A stretch of 64,000 nt of DNA from AWTP1-13 sp963840445 (GCA_963840445.1 CAWIZC010000018.1:310001-374000), one strand, 5' to 3'; positions 34,630 through 43,605 are shown, numbered from the stretch's first letter. The notes: generated by a model not told the origin, from the sequence alone. Numbers and translations are program-made.

Positions 34630-35833
34630 ATGCTACGCTTGCCTCGGCTTGCCTGCCGCATTGCTTATCCTTACCTGCTTGCCAGCCCATGCCGAGCAGA
34701 ACGGCGTTCTGCGCATCGGCGTGCTCAACGACATGTCGAGCGTGTATGCGGACTACCAGGGACCGGGTTCGGTCGTTGCCGCCCAGCTGGCTGTCGAGGA
34801 CTTCGCCAAGCAATCCAATCGCAAGGTCGAGATCCTGTCGGCCGACCATCAGAACAAGCCGGACCTCGGCAGCAGCATCGCGCGGCGCTGGATCGACACC
34901 GAAGGGGTCGACATGATCATCGACGTGCCGAATTCGGCGGTGGCACTGGCGGTCGCCGATATCGCGCGCGAGAAGAACAAGGTGGTGATCGGGTCAGGCG
35001 CCGGCACCGCGCTGCTGACCGGGGCAAAGTGCTCGCCCAACACCGTGCACTGGACCTACGACACCTGGGCAATGGGCCACGGCGTTGCCAGAGGCGTGCT
35101 CCAACAAGGCGGCAAGACCTGGTTTTTCATCACGGCCGACTACGCCTTCGGCCACGATCTCGAAAAGCAGGCCACCGAAGAGGTCCTGGCGGGCGGCGGC
35201 AAGGTGCTCGGCGCCGTTCGGCATCCCATTGCCACTAACGATTTCTCATCATTCCTGCTGCAGGCGCAGGCGTCCGGCGCCGAAGTGGTGGCGTTGGCCA
35301 ACGCCGGCGGCGATACCGCCAACTCCGTCAAGCAGGCCGCCGAGTTCAAGATCGGAGAGAAGCAGAAGGTGGTGGCGCTGATCTTCGATGTGCAGACCGT
35401 GCCCGCCGTGGGCATTGCGACAACACAAGGCTTGATAGCGCTCAACGCTTTCTACTGGGACATGAATGACGCAACGCAGGCCTGGTCCAAGCGCTTCCAG
35501 GACCGCCACGCCAAAAAGATGATGCCCAATCATATGCATGCGGGCGTCTACGCCGGCGCGCTGCATTACCTGAAGGCCGTCGACAAGGTGGGCTCGCCCG
35601 CGGACGGCGCAGCGGTGGTGAGCGCGATGAAGGCCATGCCGACCGACGACCCGCTGTATGGCCATGGCGTGGTGCGCGAGGACGGTCGCAAGGTGCACCC
35701 GATGCACCTGCTGCAGGTCAAAACTCCGGCCGAGTCGAAAGGCGATTGGGACGTCTTCAAGATCGTCGGCACGATCGAGGCGGACAAAGCCTTCCGGCCG
35801 CTCAAGGACGGTGGCTGTCCGCTCGTAAAGTAG
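34630..35833 (+). CDS. LivJ-like ABC substrate-binding protein, frame probably broken in signal peptide
   Basis: Peripla_BP_6-type binding protein, about 400 residues. Mature part opens EQNGVLRIGVLNDMSSVYAD and carries ANAGGDTANSVKQAAEF and GIATTQGLIALNAFYWDM, typical of branched-chain amino-acid or aromatic-acid receptors. A signal peptide (GLPAALLILTCLPAHA) lies just before, but the continuous frame has only a distant TTG start (34538). An ATG at 34630 with GGAG at good spacing is one base out of frame; a single extra base near 34632-34650 would join them. No Liv permease or ATPase genes are adjacent. Confidence 0.8.
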
Positions 35834-35839
35834 CGGCTG

Positions 35840-36523
35840 CTATCGTTCCGGCTTGAATGCGCTGTCGGGCAGCGTCTGGATCCAGTCGTGCGATCCGCGC
35901 ACGTGGCGGCGCATGGCGGCTTCGGCTGCTGCCTGGTCACCGGCGAGAATGGCTTGGGCGATGGCAACATGGTCCTGGTGCGACAGCTCGGCGTGCTCCG
36001 GCCGCATGGCGCGCCCGACCTGCACCATCACGACCGGCAGCTGCAGATTGACGATCAGTGCCGACAGCTGCGCGTTGCCGCCCATCTCGACGATAGTCCG
36101 GTGGTAGAGCCGGTTGTTGTCGATGAACACGTTCCAGGACATCACCTGACCGGTCGGGCGCACCTTCTCCCAAACGTCGGTGAAAGTTTGCCGATTGTCG
36201 CCCTTGTCGATCTGAGTTGCTGCGAGCCCCGCCGCCAGTCCTTCCACGCACACGCGGATCTGGAACAGCTCCTCGACCTGGCGTCGTGACAGCCGTCGCA
36301 CACTGGCGCCGCGGTTGGGGATGAGATCGACCATGCCCTCGGCAGCCAGGCGCCGGAACGCCTCGCGCACCGCGCCGCGGCTGATGCCGATCTCTTCCGT
36401 CAGATCGCGCGCGATGAGCCTCTGGCCGGGCACGAAGCGTCCGTCGACGACGCCCTGGCGAATGCAGACGCACACGTAGTCGACCGTGTCGCCGCGCCTT
36501 GGATCTAATGCCAGTCTGTGCAT
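35840..36523 (-). CDS. GntR-family (FCD) regulator
   Basis: A 227-residue regulator starting MHRLALDPRRGDTVDYVCVC. GntR helix-turn-helix: GQRLIARDLTEEIGISRGAV then REAFRRLAAEGMVDLIPNRG. The C-terminal FCD ligand domain contains the metal-binding histidines in NNRLYHRTIVEMGGN and HQDHVAIAQAI. Divergent from the hydrolase-SDR-importer operon; the FCD-type half-site pair TTGT-C-ACAA lies in the gap (36616-36624). It ends six bases from the binding-protein stop, on the opposite strand. Confidence 0.88.
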   Translation of the reverse strand: MHRLALDPRRGDTVDYVCVCIRQGVVDGRFVPGQRLIARDLTEEIGISRGAVREAFRRLAAEGMVDLIPNRGASVRRLSRRQVEELFQIRVCVEGLAAGLAATQIDKGDNRQTFTDVWEKVRPTGQVMSWNVFIDNNRLYHRTIVEMGGNAQLSALIVNLQLPVVMVQVGRAMRPEHAELSHQDHVAIAQAILAGDQAAAEAAMRRHVRGSHDWIQTLPDSAFKPER

Positions 36524-36575
36524 GGAGCCCGCATGTCCGTTCCGTATACGCGAAGCAAGGTTTCGCCACGGGCGC

Positions 36576-36624
36576 TTGACAACCCACGCCACCGCCGCGA
36601 TAGTGTCCTACAAACTTGTCACAA
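36576..36624 (+). promoter_or_regulatory. Promoter and GntR operator of the catabolic operon
   Basis: TTGACA (36576-36581), 17-base spacer and GATAGT (36599-36604) give a plus-strand promoter; TTGTCACAA (36616-36624), a perfect palindrome of the FCD-type TNGT..ACNA class, overlaps the expected transcription start. Confidence 0.6.
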
Positions 36625-36668
36625 ATAGTGTAGAACAAAAAGTAGTATCCAGCTAGCTGCGGGGGGAA

Positions 36669-37469
36669 ATGTGGTGTCCGCCGTCGGACATCGAAGAGAT
36701 GGGCATCTCTATGATGGTCGGCGAGGCTCAGCTGATCCCGACGCAAGGTACCGATGTCGAGCTGCGGGCTGCTGACGGCCATCAGCTGCATGCATATGTA
36801 GCAATCCCCGCAACTGCCGATGCAGCGGGCCTTGTCGTCCTGCATGAGATCTTCGGCGTCAACCCACACATTCGCGAAGTCTGTCACGACTATGCCCGGC
36901 GCGGATTCAAGCCGGTAGCGCCTGCGCTGTTTGATCGCGCGCAGCGAGGAGCGGCGCTCGGCTACGACGCCGACGGCATCGAGACAGGTCGCCGCCTGCG
37001 CACGTCAATTGCGCTGGAGCAAGTGCTCCTCGACGTTCAGGCCGCGATCGACAGCGTGCAGGCACCGCGGGGTGTCGCCGTGCTCGGTTATTGCTGGGGC
37101 GGCACGCTGGCGTTCCTGGCCGCCACCCGGCTGGAGCGGGTCGCCTGCGCAATCGGCTACTACGGCGCCCAGACAATCCCATTTGCTCACGAGACGCCGC
37201 GCGTGCCGGTGCTGTTTCACTTCGGCACCATGGACCCGCGCATCTCGGAAGCCGACCGTGACACGATCCGGCACCACAACCCCCAGATCGAAACGCATCT
37301 GTTCCCCGCCGACCACGGCTTCAACTGCAATCATCGCAAGGAATGGCACGCCCCAAGCGCCGAGAAGGCGCTGGGGCTGACGCTCGACTTCATGCGCCGG
37401 AACATGCCGTGCAGCCGAACGCGAGCGCATGACCTTCACACTCCTATCGCAAGCAGAAGGATGAACTGA
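36669..37469 (+). CDS. Dienelactone-hydrolase family protein
   Basis: A 266-residue alpha/beta hydrolase with the family nucleophile elbow GYCWGGTLAF (catalytic Cys), acid in FHFGTMDPRISE and histidine in FPADHGFNCNH. These are the Cys-Asp-His triad positions of dienelactone hydrolase (carboxymethylenebutenolidase). The expected role is hydrolysis of a lactone or ester in an aromatic or related pathway. The ATG at 36669 follows GCGGGGGGAA; an internal ATG near residue 15 is possible. First gene of the operon controlled by the divergent GntR. Confidence 0.85.
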   Translation: MWCPPSDIEEMGISMMVGEAQLIPTQGTDVELRAADGHQLHAYVAIPATADAAGLVVLHEIFGVNPHIREVCHDYARRGFKPVAPALFDRAQRGAALGYDADGIETGRRLRTSIALEQVLLDVQAAIDSVQAPRGVAVLGYCWGGTLAFLAATRLERVACAIGYYGAQTIPFAHETPRVPVLFHFGTMDPRISEADRDTIRHHNPQIETHLFPADHGFNCNHRKEWHAPSAEKALGLTLDFMRRNMPCSRTRAHDLHTPIASRRMN

Positions 37470-37471
37470 GC

Positions 37472-38266
37472 ATGGATCTGGGCATCAAGGGGCGCGTAGC
37501 CCTCGTCACGGGCGGCAGCCGCGGCATCGGCCGCGAGACGGCGCGCGAGTTCCTGGAAGCGGGCGTCAAGGTGATGACCTGTTCGCGCCACGGCGATCAG
37601 TTGGAAGCAACCTGCAAGGAGCTGGCGCAGAAGACCGGCGGCGAGATCCGCGGCATCGTTGCCGACACCTCCAAGGAGGCGGAAATCAAGAAGCTGGTCG
37701 ACGCCACGCTGAAAGCCTACGGCACGGTCGACATCCTGGTGAACAATGCCGGCACCATGTACTCGGGCCGCTACGACGAAATGACCGACCAGGGCCTGCA
37801 GACCCAGCTCGATACCAAGCTGTTCGGCTTCATGCGAGCAATCCGCGCCGTGTTTCCCATCATGCGCGACAAGAAATGGGGACGCATCGTCAGCATGATC
37901 GGCGGCGCCGGCAAAGAGCCCGATCCGTACATGTTCGGATCCGGCATCACCAACAGCGGGCTGCTCAACATCACCAAGTCGCTGTCGACCGAGTTCGCGC
38001 CCTACAACGTGCTGGTCAACGCGGTATGCCCCGGCTGGGTCGCGACGGATTTGTGGAAACGCAACGCCGGCGGTCTGCAGAAGGAGCTAGGCGTGACGTC
38101 CGAGGAGGAGGCCCGCCGACTAGCCTCCAAGAAAAATGCGCTGGGCCGCTTCGGCAAGCCGGAGGAGCTGGCCAACGCCATCGTGTTCCTGTGCTCGGAG
38201 CGCTCCAGCTACATTACCGGCGTGTCGCTCAACCTCGACGGCGGCCGTCTCAAGGGGCTCTGGTAA
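37472..38266 (+). CDS. Atypical SDR oxidoreductase (1 of 3), active-site residues replaced
   Basis: A 264-residue Rossmann-fold protein with the SDR nucleotide motif TGGSRGIGRETAREF and NNAGTMYSG. The usual Tyr-x3-Lys site is replaced: the segment aligned with it reads SGITN (IGGAGKEPDPYMFGSGITN), so Tyr to Ser and Lys to Asn, and the catalytic Ser position carries Gly. C-terminal YITGVSLNLDGGRLKGLW is normal for SDRs. It starts three bases after the hydrolase stop. It probably binds NAD(P)(H) but its chemistry is uncertain. Confidence 0.85.
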   Translation: MDLGIKGRVALVTGGSRGIGRETAREFLEAGVKVMTCSRHGDQLEATCKELAQKTGGEIRGIVADTSKEAEIKKLVDATLKAYGTVDILVNNAGTMYSGRYDEMTDQGLQTQLDTKLFGFMRAIRAVFPIMRDKKWGRIVSMIGGAGKEPDPYMFGSGITNSGLLNITKSLSTEFAPYNVLVNAVCPGWVATDLWKRNAGGLQKELGVTSEEEARRLASKKNALGRFGKPEELANAIVFLCSERSSYITGVSLNLDGGRLKGLW

Positions 38267-38273
38267 CACGCTG

Positions 38274-38343
38274 GTGTGATGATCGAGAAATTCGTCAGAG
38301 GTCGCAGCATGGTTCGGAGCGAATTTCTCGATCTGGATCACAC
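38274..38343. repeat. Inverted repeat IR1 between SDR genes 1 and 2
   Basis: Arms gatcgagaaattcg (38281-38294) and cgaatttctcgatc (38320-38333) are perfectly complementary over 14 bp with a 25-base loop; flanking gtgtgat and atcacac extend the symmetry (three-base bulge). It shares its gaaattcg/cgaatttc core with IR2. Confidence 0.75.
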
Positions 38344-38362
38344 CTGCCAGCTTATGATTCAA

Positions 38363-38434
38363 GTGTCCCTCATGATTCCGAAATTCGCTCGGGACACTGG
38401 CTGCAAGGTTTGGCGAATTTCGGAATCGGGACGC
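38363..38434. repeat. Inverted repeat IR2 just before SDR gene 2
   Basis: Arms gattccgaaattcg (38374-38387) and cgaatttcggaatc (38414-38427), perfect over 14 bp with a 26-base loop, plus near-complementary gtgtccc/gggacgc flanks. An alternative pairing gtgtccc/gggacac (38363-38369, 38391-38397) is possible. It ends three bases before the ATG of SDR 2. Confidence 0.75.
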
Positions 38435-38437
38435 TAG

Positions 38438-39226
38438 ATGGATCTCGGTCTCAAGGACAAGGTCGCGATCGTCACCGGCGCCTCGCGGGGCATTGGCTTC
38501 GCCACGGCGCAGCGCCTGCTGGCGGAAGGGGCGCGCGTTGCCATCTGCGCGCGCGACCAGGGCCGGCTCGATGAGGCCAGGGCCCGCTTGCAGGCGCACG
38601 GCGAGGTGCTGGCCGTCAGTGCCGACACCTCGGTGCCTGCGGCGCGCGAGGCATTCATGCGCGCCGTGGTCGATCGCTTCGGCCGGGTCGACATGCTGGT
38701 CAACAATGCCGGCACGCACGTGCGGGCCAGCGTCGACGACATGACGGACGAGCAGCTGCAGCGGCAGCTCGACGACAAGCTGTTCGGCTTCTACGGCATG
38801 ATCCGCCTCGTCCTGCCCGGCATGCGCGCGCGCAAGGACGGTCGCATCGTCAACGTCATCGGCCAGGCGGTGCGCCATCCCCATCCGGACCGGCTGCCAT
38901 CCGGCATCGCCAACGTGGCGGCGCAGGCCATGACCAAGGCGGTGGCTGACGCGGTCGCGCGCGACAACGTGCGGGTGAATTCCGTGTGTCCTCAATACAT
39001 TGCCACCGAGCTGGTGCAGTCGCTGATTGCCGGGGAGATGAAGAAGCGCGGCGTCGACCGGGCGACCGCAGCGGCCGGCTTCACGCGCGCCAACGTGCTG
39101 GGCCGGATGGGCGAATCCGAGGAGGTGGCCGACCTGGTGGCGTTCCTGCTTTCGGATCGCGCCAACTTTGTATGCGGCAGCTCGGTGTCGCTCGACGGCG
39201 GCTATCACCGCTACGTGTTCGGCTAA
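38438..39226 (+). CDS. Atypical SDR oxidoreductase (2 of 3), active-site residues replaced
   Basis: A 262-residue paralogue with TGASRGIGFATAQRL and NNAGTHVRAS. The Tyr-x3-Lys region reads PSGIANVAAQAMTK, again Ser and Asn in place of Tyr and Lys. C-terminal FVCGSSVSLDGGYHRYVFG is typical SDR. The ATG lies three bases after inverted repeat IR2 with no clear ribosome-binding site other than GGGACG, so translation may depend on the hairpin. SDR 3 follows after 15 bases. Confidence 0.85.
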   Translation: MDLGLKDKVAIVTGASRGIGFATAQRLLAEGARVAICARDQGRLDEARARLQAHGEVLAVSADTSVPAAREAFMRAVVDRFGRVDMLVNNAGTHVRASVDDMTDEQLQRQLDDKLFGFYGMIRLVLPGMRARKDGRIVNVIGQAVRHPHPDRLPSGIANVAAQAMTKAVADAVARDNVRVNSVCPQYIATELVQSLIAGEMKKRGVDRATAAAGFTRANVLGRMGESEEVADLVAFLLSDRANFVCGSSVSLDGGYHRYVFG

Positions 39227-39241
39227 GGGAGCACACCGGCT

Positions 39242-40027
39242 ATGGACCTGGGACTTACAGGCAAGACGGCCCTGATCACCGGCGGCACCAGCGGCATCGG
39301 CCTCGCTATCGCCCGCCGTCTTCTGGGAGAGGGCGTCAAGGTGTTCATCTGCGGGCGCGACGAGGGCAAGCTGGCGGAGGCGCTCGCTGAGCTCGAGGCC
39401 CTCGGCGAGACGCATGGCGCAACGGCGCATGTCGACCGGCCCGCCGAGATGGCGGGGTTGGTCGCTGCGGCCATCGCCAAGCTGGGCCGCATCGACATCG
39501 TGGTCAGCAATGCCGGCACCCATCTGAAGGGTCGGCTCGAGGATCTGACGACGGAGCAAGTCGAGGCGCATCTGCGCACCAAAGTGCTGGGACCGTGGGA
39601 ACTCGCCCGCCAGGTCGCACCGCACATGCGCCGGCACGGCGGAGGACGCTTCATCCTGATCATCGGCCAGGCCGGTAAGGTGCCCGGCAAGGATGTCATC
39701 GGCTCGGCAGTGGTCAATGCCGCTCAACACGCATTCGTGAAATCGCTGTCCGACGATTTCGGCAAGGATGGCATCCTGGTCAATGCAGTCTGCCCGAGCC
39801 GCATCCATAGTCCGCTCACCGCCGAACTCAATCTCGATGGCGAGCTTTTCCTGGGCCGCAGCCTGGAGCAGCAGGAAAGTGGGTGGGGGCGCAATGTACC
39901 CCTGGGCCGCTGGGGCGAAGCCGATGATATCGCCAATGCCGTGCTGTTTGTGGCCTCGGCGCGCGCCGGCTTCATGTGCGGGGCAAACATCGACGTCGAT
40001 GGCGGCTATCAGCGTATGCTGTTCTGA
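39242..40027 (+). CDS. Atypical SDR oxidoreductase (3 of 3), active-site residues replaced
   Basis: A 261-residue paralogue with TGGTSGIGLAIARRLL and SNAGTHLKG. The aligned catalytic segment is IGSAVVNAAQHAFVK: Ser and Asn again at the Tyr and Lys positions. C-terminal FMCGANIDVDGGYQRMLF matches SDR 2. Tandem duplication of an inactive-site SDR suggests a related set of substrates or a heteromeric role. The importer genes follow after 11 bases. Confidence 0.85.
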   Translation: MDLGLTGKTALITGGTSGIGLAIARRLLGEGVKVFICGRDEGKLAEALAELEALGETHGATAHVDRPAEMAGLVAAAIAKLGRIDIVVSNAGTHLKGRLEDLTTEQVEAHLRTKVLGPWELARQVAPHMRRHGGGRFILIIGQAGKVPGKDVIGSAVVNAAQHAFVKSLSDDFGKDGILVNAVCPSRIHSPLTAELNLDGELFLGRSLEQQESGWGRNVPLGRWGEADDIANAVLFVASARAGFMCGANIDVDGGYQRMLF

Positions 40028-40038
40028 CCGGAGCGCGG

Positions 40039-40809
40039 ATGATTGAGCTTCAAGGCATCGGCAAGACGTTCCGCAAGGGCAAAGAGGAAGTGCGCGCCGT
40101 CGCCCGCGTCGATCTCGCAATCGCACCGCAGTCGATCGTTGCGCTGATCGGGCCCTCGGGCTGCGGCAAGTCCACCCTGCTCAACATGATCGCCGGTCTT
40201 TATCCGCCGAGCGAAGGGCAGATTGTCTATGAAGGAAAGCGGGTAGCGGACGTCAATACCGACGTCGGCTACATGACGCAGAAGGACAACCTGCTGCCCT
40301 GGCGCACGGTGCTCGACAACGTGGCTCTGCCGCTCGAATTGGCCGGCCGGCCGCAGTCCAAGCGCCACGAGGCCGCGCGCGCCATGATCCGCCAGGTCGG
40401 ACTGGACGGCTTCGAGAGCAAATACTCCGGTGAGCTGTCGGGAGGCATGCGCAAGCGCGCATGCCTCGCCCGCATGCTGCTCTACGAACCAAAGGCGCTG
40501 CTGCTCGACGAGCCGTTTGCCGCGGTCGACGCACAATTGCGCATCGCCATGCACGACTTGCTGCTGCGGCTGTGGGCGGCCAACAAGCAGACCATCCTGC
40601 TGGTCACCCACGACCTGGTCGAGGCCATCACGCTGGCCGACCGCGTGGTCGTGTTCAGCCGGCGTCCGGCCAGGGTGACGCACGAACAGCAGGTGGACTT
40701 GCCGCGGCCCCGTGACGTCGCCCAGGTGCGCTTCACCGGCCGCTTTCACGAGATCTACAACGCGATCTGGGAAAAGCTGCGGGCCGAATACGTCGAGGAG
40801 AAGCTATGA
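40039..40809 (+). CDS. ABC importer ATPase (SsuB/TauB-like)
   Basis: A 256-residue ATPase with Walker A GPSGCGKST, signature LSGGMRKR, Walker B ALLLDEPFAAVD and the H-loop VTHDLVEA. The family energises import of nitrate, taurine, alkanesulfonates or aromatic acids such as phthalate. The start at 40039 (MIELQGIGKTF) was chosen since the upstream in-frame residues are basic and unlike the family. Its stop overlaps the permease start by four bases. Confidence 0.92.
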   Translation: MIELQGIGKTFRKGKEEVRAVARVDLAIAPQSIVALIGPSGCGKSTLLNMIAGLYPPSEGQIVYEGKRVADVNTDVGYMTQKDNLLPWRTVLDNVALPLELAGRPQSKRHEAARAMIRQVGLDGFESKYSGELSGGMRKRACLARMLLYEPKALLLDEPFAAVDAQLRIAMHDLLLRLWAANKQTILLVTHDLVEAITLADRVVVFSRRPARVTHEQQVDLPRPRDVAQVRFTGRFHEIYNAIWEKLRAEYVEEKL

Positions 40810-41642
40810 CGGCATCACAAACCGTCACGCCTCAGCTGTCGGAGCCCGCGCCGGCGCGATCCCAGCGCAGGCCGCTCGGCGAGATGAGCCAGCGGACGAT
40901 GCTCTTGCTGCAGGCTGTGCTCGGCATCGTCCTGCTGATCGCCTGGCAGCTCAGCGCCGACCGGCTGGTCGACAAGTTCATGATCAGCAGCCCGGCTGAT
41001 GTGATCGTGCGTCTGTGGGGCTGGATCGCGGGCGGCACGATCTACGTGCACATCTGGGCCACGGTGTACGCCACGGTGATCGGTTTCCTGATTGGTGCGG
41101 TCGCGGGCGTGGTCGGCGGATTGTGGCTCGGTCTGTCACCATTTCTGAGCCGACTGCTCGACCCCTACATCTGGGCCTTCAATGCGCTGCCCAAGGTCGC
41201 GCTGGCCCCCCTGTTCATTCTGTGGTTCGGGCTCGGCATCAACTCCAAGATCGCGCTTGCCGCGGTGCTGGTCGTGTTCCTGGTGTTCGTCAACACTTTC
41301 GCCGGCGTGCGCGAGGTCGATCCCGACCTGGTCGACAGCCTGCGCCTGATGCGCGCCAAGCGCCGCCAGATCCTGACCAAGGTCGTGCTGCCGTCGGCCA
41401 CCTCGTGGATCTTCGTCGGCCTCAAGACCGCGGTGCCCTATGCGCTGATCGGCACGATCATCGGCGAGATGATCGCCGCCAATCGCGGGCTCGGCTACCT
41501 CGTGCAGCGTTCAGGCGCCGAGTTCGATACGGCCGGCGTGTTTGCCGCCCTGGTCGTCATTGCCTTGCTTGCCGTGATCTTCAACGAAATGGTCGCCCGG
41601 GTGCAGGACCGCATTCAGGGCTGGAAGGTGGTGAGCCGCTGA
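40806..41642 (+). CDS. ABC importer permease (SsuC/TauC-like)
   Basis: A 278-residue permease with a polar N-terminus, about six membrane helices (VLGIVLLIAWQLSADR onward) and the EAA-type loop DSLRLMRAKRRQILTKVVLP. It pairs with the ATPase by a four-base overlap (ATGA) and is followed, after 65 bases, by the binding protein. The substrate is not determined by sequence. Confidence 0.92.
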   Translation: MTASQTVTPQLSEPAPARSQRRPLGEMSQRTMLLLQAVLGIVLLIAWQLSADRLVDKFMISSPADVIVRLWGWIAGGTIYVHIWATVYATVIGFLIGAVAGVVGGLWLGLSPFLSRLLDPYIWAFNALPKVALAPLFILWFGLGINSKIALAAVLVVFLVFVNTFAGVREVDPDLVDSLRLMRAKRRQILTKVVLPSATSWIFVGLKTAVPYALIGTIIGEMIAANRGLGYLVQRSGAEFDTAGVFAALVVIALLAVIFNEMVARVQDRIQGWKVVSR

Positions 41643-41707
41643 TCGCCCCGGCAGCGAAGCATCAAGGTTCCACCATCAAGACGAAAAAAATACGGAGTAG
41701 GAGCAAG

Positions 41708-42697
41708 ATGAAACTGCTGAAACTGGCGGCATGCGCGCTCACGACGGCCATGGCATTCGCCACGAGCGCGGCCGCACAGGAGACCGTACGCATCACCAAC
41801 ATCGGGCACGGCTACTATGCCGGCCCTCTGTACGTCGCCATGCGCGAGAACCTGTTCGCCAAGCACGGCCTCAAGGCCGAGGTGACGTTCGTGCAGGGCG
41901 GGGCGCTGGTGTTTCAATCCGTCTTCACGCGCGAGGCGGATTTCGGCGTGCTGAGCTATGAGCACGTACTCACAGCCGGCGCTCAGGGCCGCAACCTGGT
42001 ATCGGTCTTCAACGTCACGCACCGGCCGCTCAACAATATCGTGGTCAGCAATGCCCTCTATGACGCCAACCACAACAAGAGCCTGAAAGAACGCGTGCTG
42101 GCGCTGAAGGGCAAAAAGATCGGCACGCCATCAGCGGGCGGCTCCGGCGAGAAGATGCTGACCGTCCTGGCAAAAAAATATGGCTTGCAGCTGCCCGGTG
42201 ACATCGAGCTCGTCTATCTGGGGGCGGAGGCTGCGGCCTATGTCGGCGCATTCCAGAACAAGCTGATCGATGCTGGCATGCCGTTCGAACCCGCCGGAAC
42301 ACAGGTCGAGATGCAAAAGCTCGGCAAAACTCTGGTCGACCTCATGAATGGCGAGGTGCCTGAGTTCCGTGACCTGATCTTCATGACCGTTGCCGCCCAT
42401 CCCTCTACCATCGCGGAGAAGCCGGAGCTGGTGCGCAAGGTGGCCGCCACCTTCGCCGAGGCGCAGAAGATCCTGCTCGATCCCAACCGCGGCGTGGCCA
42501 TCATGGGACAGGAATTTTCCACCATGTCGGCGGAAGCCAACAAGCGCGCCTATGACGTCGTGAAGCCGATCTGGAGCGCCGACGGCCGCATGACCCCGGC
42601 GGGCGGCAAGAAGGTCTACGAGTACCTGAAGCCGCCCGGCGACAAGCCGATCGAGTTCGAGAAAACCTTCACCAACAACTTCCTGCCGAAGCCATGA
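41708..42697 (+). CDS. ABC importer substrate-binding protein (SsuA/NMT1-like)
   Basis: A 329-residue periplasmic binding protein with signal peptide MKLLKLAACALTTAMAFATS cleaved at SAAAQ. Features include GHGYYAGPLYVAMRENLFAK at the start, GTPSAGGSGEKMLTVLAKKY and VVKPIWSADGRMTPAGGKK. This family binds sulfonates, thiamine precursors or aromatic acids. GTAGGAGCAAG gives a good ribosome-binding site. The next gene starts at a four-base overlap. Confidence 0.9.
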   Translation: MKLLKLAACALTTAMAFATSAAAQETVRITNIGHGYYAGPLYVAMRENLFAKHGLKAEVTFVQGGALVFQSVFTREADFGVLSYEHVLTAGAQGRNLVSVFNVTHRPLNNIVVSNALYDANHNKSLKERVLALKGKKIGTPSAGGSGEKMLTVLAKKYGLQLPGDIELVYLGAEAAAYVGAFQNKLIDAGMPFEPAGTQVEMQKLGKTLVDLMNGEVPEFRDLIFMTVAAHPSTIAEKPELVRKVAATFAEAQKILLDPNRGVAIMGQEFSTMSAEANKRAYDVVKPIWSADGRMTPAGGKKVYEYLKPPGDKPIEFEKTFTNNFLPKP

Positions 42698-43605
42698 CCG
42701 ACAACGCTGAGCCCGTGACGGGGCAAGAGTATCGGGCGCAGAAAGGTGCGGTGTCCCTCTTCCTGTGGCGGAAGAGGGCCCGCAAGGGCCCGGAGCCGGG
42801 ACGTCCGCCGGTGCTGCTGGTGCACGGCTCCTCGCTGTCGGCGTTGCCGACCTTCGACCTTGAGGTGCCGGGCCACCCCGACTATTCGTTCATGAACTGG
42901 CTGGCGCGGCTCGGCCACGACGTGTGGACGCTCGATCACGAGGGCTACGGGTACTCGACGATCACGAGCAGCAATTCGGACATCGCCTGCGGCGTCGATG
43001 ACCTGAAGGCGGCGGTGCCGATGATCCAGCGCGAGACGGGAGCGACCGCTCTCAACGTCTATGGCCTGTCCTCAGGCGCGTTGCGGGCGGCCGCATTCGC
43101 GCAGGCTGCGCCCGAGTGCGTTGCCCGCCTGGCGCTCGATGGTTTCGTGTGGACGGGCGAGGGATCGCCGACCCTCGCCAAGCGCCGCGAGGGGGTCGCC
43201 TCCTTCAAGGCCAGCAACCGGCGCCCGATCGACCGGGCCTTCATCGAGAGCATCTTCACCCGCGACCACCCGGGCACCAGCGAACCGGCGGTGATGGCGG
43301 CCGTTGCCGCCGCGCAGCTTGCCTATGCCGACTCCGTGCCGACCGGCACCTACCTGGACATGACCACCCGGCTGCCGCTGGTCGATCCGGCCCGCATCCA
43401 GGCGCCGACGCTGGTGGTGCGCGGCAAGCATGACGGCATCGCTACCGAGGCGGACCTGGCCGCCTTCCTGGTCCGCCTGCCCAACGCCGACAAGCAGTTC
43501 TCCGTGCTGCCCGGCCTGGCGCACTGCACGCCGCTCGGCACCGAGCGGCACAGATTGTGGCGCACGGTCGAGATCTTCTTCGGCGCTGAAAAAGGGCCGG
43601 CCTGA
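42694..43605 (+). CDS. Alpha/beta hydrolase
   Basis: A 303-residue hydrolase. The oxyanion hole loop is VLLVHGSSLSA, the nucleophile elbow is VYGLSSGALRA (Ser), the acid lies near VVRGKHDGIAT and the histidine near VLPGLAHCTPL. Starts at an ATGA overlap with the binding protein, so its substrate is probably taken up by the importer or made from it. Last gene of the GntR-controlled operon on current reading. Downstream lies the convergent acyl-CoA dehydrogenase. Confidence 0.85.
   Translation: MTDNAEPVTGQEYRAQKGAVSLFLWRKRARKGPEPGRPPVLLVHGSSLSALPTFDLEVPGHPDYSFMNWLARLGHDVWTLDHEGYGYSTITSSNSDIACGVDDLKAAVPMIQRETGATALNVYGLSSGALRAAAFAQAAPECVARLALDGFVWTGEGSPTLAKRREGVASFKASNRRPIDRAFIESIFTRDHPGTSEPAVMAAVAAAQLAYADSVPTGTYLDMTTRLPLVDPARIQAPTLVVRGKHDGIATEADLAAFLVRLPNADKQFSVLPGLAHCTPLGTERHRLWRTVEIFFGAEKGPA

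Noticed and set aside
38120..40126. A 668-codon open frame antisense to the three SDR genes
   Set aside because: It is an artefact of high GC in codon position 3 of the real genes; no domain is recognisable and the plus-strand frames are clearly coding.
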